Shown here piece after piece: positions 44,577 to 51,703 of a stretch of 64,000 nucleotides of DNA. The position numbers and the translations under genes were made by a program. The notes under the pieces are model-generated. The model was not told where the DNA came from, searched no databases, and was given only the letters and a program-made list of their open reading frames with translations. The stretch comes from Synechococcus sp. PROS-7-1. Lineage in GTDB: Bacteria > Cyanobacteriota > Cyanobacteriia > PCC-6307 > Cyanobiaceae. Every line of letters starts with the position of its first letter. Position 1 is the stretch's first letter. Where the stretch lies: positions 2,314,572-2,378,571 of the forward strand of contig NZ_CP047945.1 of NCBI RefSeq assembly GCF_014279795.1, given 5' to 3'.

Positions 44577-45074
44577 ATGACTTATCACGTTTCCCATACA
44601 CCTCAGCAACTGCAAGGGATCTACAAGTTGGATGAGTTGCTTTTGACCCAGGCACCATTCAGTCTCGGGATCACCCCAAGAGTGAATACCCCATATCGCT
44701 GCATCTGCCCTTATTGTGATGGTCACCACAGTGGCAAAGCGAAAGACAGAACACGAAAGGTAACTGGCAGCATCTTTAAGCATCAGAACGGCGAGGGTTA
44801 CTGCTTCAAGTGCATTGCTTGCAAAGAGTTCCGCAATTCCATGTACCTGCTCGCTCTTGAGAACTTCCCGAACGGTGAAGCGGTTGCTGATTGGTATGCG
44901 ACCTATCGCTGGGAGAGGTTGGACCGTGCTGCTGGGCATGGATGGTCCTGCCCACTCCCTAAGAAGGTCGCTAAGTCGTTCGCAGAGGCACGGGCGAATA
45001 AGTCCTTGTCCAAGAAGGCGGGTGCTTCTGCGAAGGTTGCGGCAGAGATGTTCCTGCCCCCTCGTAATGCTTGA
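44577..45074 (+). CDS. Zinc-ribbon protein with primase-like zinc-finger (165 aa)
   Basis: CICPYCDGHHSG and, about 35 residues later, CFKCIACKEF form a four-Cys (plus His) zinc site. It resembles the CHC2-type ribbon at the N-terminus of DnaG-family primases and phage helicase-primases. No TOPRIM or helicase domain follows; the C-terminus is Lys/Ala-rich (KKVAKSFAEARANKSLSKK). It may be a primer-initiation or DNA-recognition factor for element replication. That role is inferred only from the motif and the element context. Confidence 0.6.
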   Translation: MTYHVSHTPQQLQGIYKLDELLLTQAPFSLGITPRVNTPYRCICPYCDGHHSGKAKDRTRKVTGSIFKHQNGEGYCFKCIACKEFRNSMYLLALENFPNGEAVADWYATYRWERLDRAAGHGWSCPLPKKVAKSFAEARANKSLSKKAGASAKVAAEMFLPPRNA

Positions 45075-45090
45075 GGTTTCACAAACCCAT

Positions 45091-45104
45091 TGACCACGTG
45101 GTCA
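45091..45104. promoter_or_regulatory. 14-bp perfect palindrome
   Basis: TGACCACGTGGTCA is a perfect palindrome 17 bases after the zinc-ribbon gene. No T run follows, so it is more likely a dimeric protein-binding site than a terminator. It lies between convergent genes, where an operator would be unexpected. Confidence 0.4.
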
Positions 45105-45186
45105 TCAGAGTGTCTTGTTGAGTAAAGAATGAAGGGGAGTTATTACCTGTCTGTCTCCTGCTCCCCGAACCAGGGTTTTACGAGGG

Positions 45187-45450
45187 TCAGAGGTCCTCGA
45201 AGAACTTATATAGAGAGAACCTTGGCGTCTCATCAAAAGGAAGAGACCGCACAAACTGATTCAGATTCCAAATCACATACTTCTGATAGTTCCTTCCAGG
45301 GGATGAGCAGAGGGTAAAGGATCTCTGCTCACCCCCATAGGAAGCAACGCAGACAGGATGCCCTGTCTTCTTACGCATACGGAAGGTTCCTTCATCAGCA
45401 AGGTCCCGCAGATAATCCTTAATTCTGCGATTGACGGTTGCTGTATTCAT
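45187..45450 (-). CDS. Unknown small protein (87 aa)
   Basis: MNTATVNRRIKDYLRDLADEG suggests a helical N-terminus; the remainder is Phe/Arg-rich (RSFTLCSSPGRNYQKYVIWN). No domain recognised. Convergent with the zinc-ribbon gene. Confidence 0.5.
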   Translation of the reverse strand: MNTATVNRRIKDYLRDLADEGTFRMRKKTGHPVCVASYGGEQRSFTLCSSPGRNYQKYVIWNLNQFVRSLPFDETPRFSLYKFFEDL

Positions 45451-45571
45451 TTTTCAGGACTCAACTCAAAGTAGTAGATACCTTCTGAGAAACCCAGTCT
45501 TTAATCTGAGAGAACCCAGACGACAGAGCAAGCACTCAGAAGGGTCTGCATTAGTGCGTCACCAGCACTCG

Positions 45572-45817
45572 TCAAGCAACATCATCCTCACCTTCTTCAA
45601 CAACTTCAGCATCGAAGTAGTTTTCAAGATCAGCAAAACCATTGTCGTAATCCAATTCGTCCGTATCAATCTTGAAATCAGCAAGACAGTTTTCACGGAT
45701 GTATTGGATCAAATCTTGCTCATCAAGACCAGCAGGCGCTTGGACATTCATACGGGCAGGAAGAAGAACAAATACCTGCCAAGACACAGAGTAAGTAGTG
45801 AGTTCGTTGTTAGTCAT
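45572..45817 (-). CDS. Small acidic protein (81 aa)
   Basis: MTNNELTTYSVSWQVFVLLP at 45817, then LDEQDLIQYIRENCLADFKI and a strongly acidic C-terminus (DADEVVEEGEDD-like). An earlier in-frame ATG at 45871 would add 18 residues. The acidity suggests a DNA-mimic or binding protein, but nothing proves it. Last gene before the right end of the element. Confidence 0.5.
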   Translation of the reverse strand: MTNNELTTYSVSWQVFVLLPARMNVQAPAGLDEQDLIQYIRENCLADFKIDTDELDYDNGFADLENYFDAEVVEEGEDDVA

Positions 45818-45970
45818 TTTTAATCGTTGGAGAAAGGAACATTTAGACATTGGTTGTTCTCGCCAGAGCAATGATTTCAGTGGCGTTTATTCAATTTGAG
45901 CGTTGAACAAGGACGCAAATCACTTGACTCAACAGAATCAATATATGTCGATTTACGTTGCGTGTCTAGC

Positions 45971-45988
45971 GTGAGCATGGTGTGAGCA
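45971..45988 (+). repeat. GTGAGCA pair, right arm site
   Basis: GTGAGCA-TGGT-GTGAGCA, the same 7+4+7 layout and strand, ending 53 bases inside the right attachment repeat. The match of this arrangement at both ends of the element supports a role in recombination. Confidence 0.6.
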
Positions 45989-46034
45989 GCATCAAAAGAC
46001 CTCTCACATTGACTGCAACAACTAAACTTATTGC

Positions 46035-47327
46035 CTATGTTGTGTAGTCGGCGTTGATGCGCACGTATTGGTCGGACAAGTCACATCCCCAGGCCAGGCC
46101 CTCTCCGGCCCCGGAACCAACGACAAGACGAATCTGGACCGAATCATCCACTAAGTAGCGGCCATAGGCACGCTCACTGAGATACGCCGAAGCAGCTGAG
46201 CGATCAAACACCAGGGGTTGGCCCGCTGCCATCAGTTGATAGGGCCCGATCCAGAGGGCAACGGCGTCAGCCTCAAAGGCCACTCCGGAACGACCGGCCG
46301 CCGCCACGATGCGGCCCCAGTTGGGGTCACGACCATGCACGGCCGTCTTCACCAGCGAGGAGCCACAGATCGTGCGCGCCATCTGCAGGGCTCCGGCCTC
46401 AGTGGAGGCTCCCTCCACCTGAACCTCGATCAGACAGGTGGCTCCTTCCCCATCGCGGGCGATCGCACGAGCGAGATGTTGTGCCACCAGAGTGAGTCCT
46501 TCCTCCAGCTTGTCCTCACAAAACTCCGGCAGGGACTCACCGGCGCAGAAGGCCAGCACGGTGTCGTTCGTGCTGGTGTCGCCATCGACGGTGATGGCGT
46601 TGAAAGAGCGTTCTACCGCCCGCTGCACCATGGCTTTCCACGTCAGAGGGGGGACGGCCACATCGCAACTGATGGTGCCGAGCATGGTGGCCATATCGGG
46701 GTGGATCATTCCTGATCCTTTGGCCATGCCACCAATGCGCACAGTGCGGCCAGCGAGTTCGGCCTCAAAGGCGATCTGCTTCTCCACCAGATCCGTGGTG
46801 AGGATCGCCTGCGCTGCGGCGGATCCCCCCTCCGGGCTCAGCCCGTCCACCAGAGGATCCAGGCCTGCCAACAGCACCTCCATCGGGATCGGCACACCGA
46901 TCACCCCCGTGGAACAGATCAACACCGCCTCCCCATCCACACCCAGGCGATCCGCCAGCGCCTGGGTGGCGCGCTGGCTGTCGATCAAACCGCGATCGCC
47001 TGTGCAGGCGTTGGCCTGACCGGAATTGATCAGCACCGCCCGCGCCTGACCGCCCCCGTCCTGCAGTCGTTCAGCGCAGAGATCCACACAGGCGGCACGC
47101 ACCACCGACCGGGTGAATGCCCCTGCGCACACCGCACCCTCGGGGGCCAGCACCAAGGCCAGATCAGGCTTGGCAGAAGCCTTCAGGCCAGCGGTGATCC
47201 CTGAGGCCTGAAATCCTGTCGGCGCGGTCACCCCCCCCGCCACCGGCAACCAGTCGGACGAAACCCTGCGAGCGGCGTCAACCACGGCTGTACGCGAGAC
47301 ACTGAAAGCATCCTGCCGCCGCACCAT
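46035..47327 (-). CDS. argJ: Bifunctional glutamate N-acetyltransferase / amino-acid acetyltransferase ArgJ
   Basis: Transfers acetyl from acetylornithine to glutamate in arginine biosynthesis. The self-cleavage site is visible in KGSGMIHPDMATML (cleavage before Thr). APEGAVCAGAFTRSVVRAAC, GQANACTG and NWGRIVAAAGRSG are family motifs. The last nine codons are supplied by the integrated element, yet still read VRINADYTT. The start is uncertain: ATG at 47327 overlaps the divergent coaE start at 47326, and an earlier ATG at 47375 would lie inside coaE. Confidence 0.93.
   Translation of the reverse strand: MVRRQDAFSVSRTAVVDAARRVSSDWLPVAGGVTAPTGFQASGITAGLKASAKPDLALVLAPEGAVCAGAFTRSVVRAACVDLCAERLQDGGGQARAVLINSGQANACTGDRGLIDSQRATQALADRLGVDGEAVLICSTGVIGVPIPMEVLLAGLDPLVDGLSPEGGSAAAQAILTTDLVEKQIAFEAELAGRTVRIGGMAKGSGMIHPDMATMLGTISCDVAVPPLTWKAMVQRAVERSFNAITVDGDTSTNDTVLAFCAGESLPEFCEDKLEEGLTLVAQHLARAIARDGEGATCLIEVQVEGASTEAGALQMARTICGSSLVKTAVHGRDPNWGRIVAAAGRSGVAFEADAVALWIGPYQLMAAGQPLVFDRSAASAYLSERAYGRYLVDDSVQIRLVVGSGAGEGLAWGCDLSDQYVRINADYTT
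46042..46066. repeat. Right attachment site (within present argJ)
   Basis: Right copy of the 25-bp direct repeat; the core is at 46048-46066. It lies inside the present argJ gene, and the codons after the core (TAC ACA ACA TAG) come from the element. Confidence 0.88.
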
Positions 47328-47922
47328 GCCAAGCCAACGCCGGATCGGTCTCACCGGCGGCATCGCATCGGGCAAAAGCAGCGTGGGGCGCTGGTTGAGC
47401 GACCACGGACTCCCGGTTCTGGATGCCGATCGCTATGCCCGGGACGCCCTCGCCCCGGGCAGTGCAGGCTGCCAAGCCGTGCTGGCGCGGTACGGACCCG
47501 CTGTAGCTGCCCGTGGGGCACGAGCCGACGTGGTGGAGCTAAATCGATCGGCCCTGGCCGACATCGTGTTCGCCGATGCGGTGGAGCGCCGATGGCTCGA
47601 ACGGCTGGTCCACCCCCTCGTCCGGCAGGCCTTTGACACCGCTCTCGGCGAGCTGGAGCTCACACCAGCGGTCGTGCTGATGGTTCCTCTGCTTTATGAA
47701 TCCGGCCTGGAGAGCCTGTGCACGGAAGTGTGGGTTGTGCGCTGCAGCAAGGAGCAACAACAGCAACGGCTGATTCAGCGCAACAGGCTCTCGGCTCAGC
47801 AGGCCGATCAACGCATCGAGGCGCAATGGCCGCTGGCACGCAAATGCCTGCTGGCGGATCAGATCATCGACAACAGCGGCGAACCGGATGCGTGGCAAGC
47901 CCAGGTTTTGAGCTTGCTGTGA
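47326..47922 (+). CDS. coaE: Dephospho-CoA kinase
   Basis: Last step of CoA biosynthesis. P-loop GLTGGIASGKSSVGRWL at residues 8-24; VLDADRYARDAL; MVPLLYESGLESLC and VWVVRCSKEQQQQRL are family motifs. 198 aa. Divergent from argJ with overlapping start codons (sharing the CAT/ATG at 47325-47328), so each promoter must lie inside the other gene. Confidence 0.93.
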   Translation: MPSQRRIGLTGGIASGKSSVGRWLSDHGLPVLDADRYARDALAPGSAGCQAVLARYGPAVAARGARADVVELNRSALADIVFADAVERRWLERLVHPLVRQAFDTALGELELTPAVVLMVPLLYESGLESLCTEVWVVRCSKEQQQQRLIQRNRLSAQQADQRIEAQWPLARKCLLADQIIDNSGEPDAWQAQVLSLL

Positions 47923-48033
47923 GCACAATCACACCACCTCGGGATCAAGGTCACGGGCTGCAGCACGCGAGCTGAGGACAGTGCATGCATCACCGGGAGC
48001 GACAGCAACCCGGGCCTGTTTCAACTCCTTCCC

Positions 48034-48984
48034 ATGGCTTCCATCAAACGTCAGATCCTGGCCCTCGGCACAACAGCACTCACCATCACCACCGGCTGCC
48101 TGTTCGCTGAGACTCCTGCCATCGCCGGCAATGGCATCCCCTGCGACCAAGGAGACCGCCTGGGCCGCATCGCGCTCAAATCCACGCACAACAACCGTTT
48201 TCTGGAGGCTCGCGGCAACAACAAACGCCTCAAGGCCAAGGAACGGCAAACCCCTCGTGCCGGCAGCTGGGGCAGTTTTGATGTGTATGTCGTGGGCGGC
48301 AATGTGAACGAGGGCTTCCTTTACGCCCTCCGCAGCAGCAAAGACCCCAACCGCTGGGCCACAATCGAGCGCAATGACAACAAACTGAAGCTCCAAGCCC
48401 GACGCTGCACGTCGACCACCACCAGCAAGCTCTTCAAAGCCAGTGGTTCCGCCCAGCAGTTCTCACTGAAGTCGCTGAAAAACAACCGATGGATCGGTGT
48501 GGACGACGACAAGAAGCTGGTAGCCAAGTACCGCGATGCCAACGGACGCACCGAACTGCTGATGGTGGAGCTCGGGCAGGGAGCGGGCCAGGGGTCTGGG
48601 CAGGGGTCTGGACAGGAAGCCACGCTGAGCTCTCAATTCGCCATCGCAGGGACCTGGGTTGGACGTCGCGGACAAAAGACCTATGTGTACAAAGTGCAGC
48701 AGAATTCGGATCGTTCAAAATTGCGGATGATCCAGTTCATCCACACGGGCAATGGAGAGCTTGTTGGACCCGTCCGAGAATTCAAAGGAACTTTGAGCGA
48801 TCAATCAAACCGCGAAGAACAGTTCGATGGGGAATGGCGCCATAGCTGCAACAGCCATCGGATGGCCCAGACCGTTCTCTACCGATCCACCGATGTGTTG
48901 CTGAGCGCCACCCAGGGCAACGGTGCAGTGCCTGTCTCCCAGCGCACAACCCGCACACCGCGCTCGATCACTCCAGCCTGCTGA
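48034..48984 (+). CDS. Exported fascin-like beta-trefoil protein (316 aa), cassette copy 1
   Basis: The signal peptide ends near ETPAIA. Residues about 40-180 contain the beta-trefoil pattern RIALKSTHNNRFLEARGNN, FLYALRSSKDPNRWATIERN and SLKSLKNNRWIGVDDDKKL, which resembles fascin/actin-crosslinking-type folds. A Gly/Gln/Ser linker (GQGAGQGSGQGSGQ) joins a second domain beginning IAGTWVGRRGQKTYVYKVQQ. It is a paralogue of the 392-aa protein at 49871. Likely a periplasmic or surface carbohydrate- or protein-binding protein; ligand unknown. Confidence 0.7.
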   Translation: MASIKRQILALGTTALTITTGCLFAETPAIAGNGIPCDQGDRLGRIALKSTHNNRFLEARGNNKRLKAKERQTPRAGSWGSFDVYVVGGNVNEGFLYALRSSKDPNRWATIERNDNKLKLQARRCTSTTTSKLFKASGSAQQFSLKSLKNNRWIGVDDDKKLVAKYRDANGRTELLMVELGQGAGQGSGQGSGQEATLSSQFAIAGTWVGRRGQKTYVYKVQQNSDRSKLRMIQFIHTGNGELVGPVREFKGTLSDQSNREEQFDGEWRHSCNSHRMAQTVLYRSTDVLLSATQGNGAVPVSQRTTRTPRSITPAC

Positions 48985-49005
48985 GCGCCGCCCACACCGC
49001 ACACC

Positions 49006-49032
49006 AGCCCCCGCGCAATGGGGGCTTTTTTT
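49006..49032 (+). terminator. Rho-independent terminator after beta-trefoil gene 1
   Basis: AGCCCCC (49006-49012) and GGGGGCT (49020-49026) form a 7-bp stem with a 7-base loop, followed by seven T. Confidence 0.9.
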
Positions 49033-49212
49033 ATGGGCGCACACCCATCACCGATCGCTCAGAACCACTGCAGCCAAGCCTGTCTCGAACACTGTGATCA
49101 ACCTCACAGCACGCTGCGATCTCGCTCATCAACCCCACTCACAATCTCGGTGATCTTGGGTTCATCGGCGGAACGCACACACCGCCACCAGCTTTCCTCA
49201 CTCCTCCACACC

Positions 49213-49653
49213 ATGAACCGCTCCCTCTCCGCTCTCTCCGCCCTCACCTTCAGCTCCATCACTCTCGTCATCGCCCATGCTCCGCAGTCGAAAGCCATGG
49301 CCATCGCCTTCGACTGCTTCGATCGCACCACCAGCCAGCTCGTCGCACGCAGCGCCGTCGACATGACCAGCCCAGCCGTCAGCTGCTTACCCGTTCCAGG
49401 TGGGACGGTCGCCAGCAACCCCGATTGGCCCAGCGATGACAACGTGCTCGAAATCAGCGACACCATCTCCGAGGACGACCCAGACGCAGACTTTTTTGAA
49501 GATTCAGTTGTTGACGACTCAACAGCTGATGACTTTGAAGATGACGTCGCTGACCTGGAAGATTCACAATCCACAGGCGAAAAACTCGGCTCCGCTGTTG
49601 GCGAACATCTCGGCAAAATTCTCGTCGAAGGCCTCTCTGATCTCTTCCGCTAA
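49213..49653 (+). CDS. Exported small CFDR-motif protein (146 aa), cassette copy 1
   Basis: Start MNRSLSALSALTFSSITLVI at 49213 gives a signal peptide. The mature N-terminus FDCFDRTTSQLVARSAVD, then MTSPAVSCLPV, matches YACFDRSTGEQVAISEID, ISTPTVSC of the protein at 51162: two Cys about 27 residues apart around a conserved core. The C-terminal half is strongly acidic (DISEDDPDADFFEDSVVDD-type). Its own terminator follows at 49697. Function unknown. Confidence 0.65.
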   Translation: MNRSLSALSALTFSSITLVIAHAPQSKAMAIAFDCFDRTTSQLVARSAVDMTSPAVSCLPVPGGTVASNPDWPSDDNVLEISDTISEDDPDADFFEDSVVDDSTADDFEDDVADLEDSQSTGEKLGSAVGEHLGKILVEGLSDLFR

Positions 49654-49696
49654 TTACAACTACAAACCCACTCTTTCGCACAGTGATCCGTCATCG

Positions 49697-49723
49697 AGCC
49701 TCCCGCACCCACGGGAGGCTTTT
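49697..49723 (+). terminator. Rho-independent terminator after CFDR gene 1
   Basis: AGCCTCCCG and CGGGAGGCT form a 9-bp stem with a 6-base loop, followed by four T. Confidence 0.85.
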
Positions 49724-49870
49724 CCATGCCAACTAACCGAGAATCAACTGTGACAAAGATCACAAGCGCTGACGACGCAAGTCAACAGCGAAGCGAAAGC
49801 AAGCGACAAAACTAAGTGCATGGCCAAGGAAATCTCACAGGCCAGTCATTCTCCTCACACCCTCAAACCC

Positions 49871-51049
49871 ATGCAATTCAGCAAAGCCGCCCTCGCCCTC
49901 AGCCTCACTGCCGCCGCTGGCCTCAGTGGCTTCACCGCCCTCAGCCCAGCTCCTGCTGAAGCCCTGACCCGCTGCTCAGGCGGCACCCTGCTGGGCCGCT
50001 ACGCCCTGAAATCCAATCTGAATAACAAGTACATCCGTGCCGGCATTGGAGCCGATTCCGCCGTCGGTGCCACCAGCAGCCGCATCGGTGGCAACAAAAG
50101 CTGGGAAACCTTTGACATCTACGACCTCGGCAATCGCAATGGATTGAATGGGGGAACCTATGCCCTGCGCAGCACACAGGACCCCAATCGCTGGGTGAGC
50201 GTTGCCAATAACAAGGCGCTCAAACTGAAAAGGGGCTGCAACACCAACAGCCGCAACCGCTTGTTTGTGGCCAACAAGGTGGGCAACACCCTGCAACTGC
50301 AATCCCTCTCCAACAGGCAGTGGGTCATTCAACGATCCAACAACATGCTGCACGCCAATGCCTCTACCGCTGGAGGCAATGTGCCGAAGGCATTGCAGTA
50401 CCGAATGATCCGTGTGAGCGCTGGATCTGGGTCTGGATCGAACAGCACTCCGCCATCCAATCAGCAGCAGGTCAACCTCAATGGCTGGCTCAAAGGCAAC
50501 AACAAAGGTGTCTATTCCGCTCAGCGCAGCGGCAACAACTTCCAGATGAAAGGCTTCCTCAATGGCAAACCCTTCAACCTGATCACCGGCACCATCCAGG
50601 GAAACATCATCAATGCGTCCTGGAAGAACTACTGCAACAACAGCACCGGCAGCCTCAAGCTGCGCATCGAACGCAATCGACTCGTCAAAGTCGGCGGCAA
50701 CCCTGGCTTCAACACCTCCTGGACACCCACACAAAAACCCGCATCCATCAGCAGCCGACCCGACTGCAACGATGCGCGCAACCTCAACGGAACCTGGCGG
50801 GGCAACAACGGCGGAACGTATGTGGTTCGCCAGACAGGATCAATCGTCTCCTGGAGCGGCCGAGGAGGCAATTTCAAAAACATCTTCATCGGTCAGCGCC
50901 AAGGCAACACTGTGAGTGGCTTCTGGCAGGACACCGCCAGCAGTCAGACCCAGAATTCGGGGCGTCTCACTTTCAAGGTCGTCAACGGATCCAAGCTGGT
51001 GCGGATGAGTCACACAGGCTCCCTCGGCAACAGCAGCTGGAGCCGCTGA
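49871..51049 (+). CDS. Exported fascin-like beta-trefoil protein with two C-terminal repeats (392 aa), cassette copy 2
   Basis: Start at 49871 (MQFSKAALALSLTAAAGLSG) gives a signal peptide ending PAEA; an upstream ATG at 49820 adds 17 residues. A beta-trefoil at about 35-180 (GRYALKSNLNNKYIRAG, TYALRSTQDPNRWVSVANN) precedes a Ser/Gly linker. Two tandem copies of a roughly 90-residue domain follow: LNGWLKGNNKGVYSAQRSGN and LNGTWRGNNGGTYVVRQTGS, each ending near a conserved SW. The paralogue at 48034 carries only one such domain. Asn-rich throughout. Confidence 0.7.
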   Translation: MQFSKAALALSLTAAAGLSGFTALSPAPAEALTRCSGGTLLGRYALKSNLNNKYIRAGIGADSAVGATSSRIGGNKSWETFDIYDLGNRNGLNGGTYALRSTQDPNRWVSVANNKALKLKRGCNTNSRNRLFVANKVGNTLQLQSLSNRQWVIQRSNNMLHANASTAGGNVPKALQYRMIRVSAGSGSGSNSTPPSNQQQVNLNGWLKGNNKGVYSAQRSGNNFQMKGFLNGKPFNLITGTIQGNIINASWKNYCNNSTGSLKLRIERNRLVKVGGNPGFNTSWTPTQKPASISSRPDCNDARNLNGTWRGNNGGTYVVRQTGSIVSWSGRGGNFKNIFIGQRQGNTVSGFWQDTASSQTQNSGRLTFKVVNGSKLVRMSHTGSLGNSSWSR

Positions 51050-51086
51050 TCAACCGAGCCTGCTCACTGCATCCAAGCTCCAAAGC

Positions 51087-51110
51087 AGCCCCCGCAAAGC
51101 GGGGGCTTTC
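51087..51110 (+). terminator. Rho-independent terminator after beta-trefoil gene 2
   Basis: AGCCCCCGC (51087-51095), AAA loop, GCGGGGGCT (51099-51107), then a short T run. The T run is weak (three T). Confidence 0.75.
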
Positions 51111-51161
51111 CCATGGCAGAAAGCTCTGCCCCAGCACCAGACAAACCATGACCAAGCAACG

Positions 51162-51698
51162 ATGATGCCTCTCTCCAATTGCTTTCTCCCCATGGGGCCC
51201 GTCTCGCCAAGAGCTGGAGCTCTGCTTTTGATGAGCAGCAGCATGATGATCTTCAATCCAGCAGCGGAAGCCAGCACCTATGCATGCTTCGACCGCAGCA
51301 CCGGTGAGCAAGTCGCCATCAGTGAGATCGACATCAGCACCCCCACAGTGAGCTGTCGGTCGAAGCAGACCGACAGCGGAAGTACGCCCACGGCCCCTTC
51401 CACATCCTCTCCCCAGCAGGCTGCAACCGACCCACTGGCCGGCCGACGGGCCATCAACCTGGCGCGCAACACGGCTGTCGCCCTCAACGGTGGGTTGGGC
51501 CAATACCGCCCGGGCAGCTGCATGTTCGCCAGCGCCATGAACAATCCCTGCATCACTCGCTCGGACAGTGCCGGCATTGTGTTCACCATTCCCGGAGGCC
51601 CCCCTGGCTGGGAGCAGAGCGGCGAACAGCCCACAATCACCACCGTGGTGGTGATTGCCCCAGACGGCCGTTCAGTGGTGGAGTCCCGTCAGAACTGA
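51162..51698 (+). CDS. Exported small CFDR-motif protein (178 aa), cassette copy 2
   Basis: The N-terminal signal is probably internal starts MGPVSPRAGALLLMSSSMMI; several ATGs near 51162-51192 make the start uncertain. The mature N-terminus YACFDRSTGEQVAISEIDIS is homologous to the small protein at 49213. A Ser/Thr/Pro-rich linker follows, then a distinct C-domain with GSCMFASAMNNPCITRSDSA (two Cys) and PDGRSVVESRQN. Convergent with gatB, six bases apart. Function unknown. Confidence 0.62.
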   Translation: MMPLSNCFLPMGPVSPRAGALLLMSSSMMIFNPAAEASTYACFDRSTGEQVAISEIDISTPTVSCRSKQTDSGSTPTAPSTSSPQQAATDPLAGRRAINLARNTAVALNGGLGQYRPGSCMFASAMNNPCITRSDSAGIVFTIPGGPPGWEQSGEQPTITTVVVIAPDGRSVVESRQN

Positions 51699-51703
51699 CG
51701 GGA

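Larger units (their letters stand above)
37038..46066. mobile_element. 9-kb integrative element inserted in the 3' end of argJ
   Basis: The direct repeat 37038-37062 / 46042-46066 bounds a region more AT-rich than its flanks. The region begins with a tyrosine integrase and carries a serine recombinase, small unknown proteins, a truncated HsdM and a zinc-ribbon protein. The minus strand at the left end still encodes VRINADYTT plus a stop, the native argJ C-terminus, while argJ at the right end finishes with the same peptide from slightly different codons. The element therefore recombined within the last argJ codons and regenerated the gene. No structural phage genes were recognised, so it may be a satellite or genomic-island type element. 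Confidence 0.88.
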
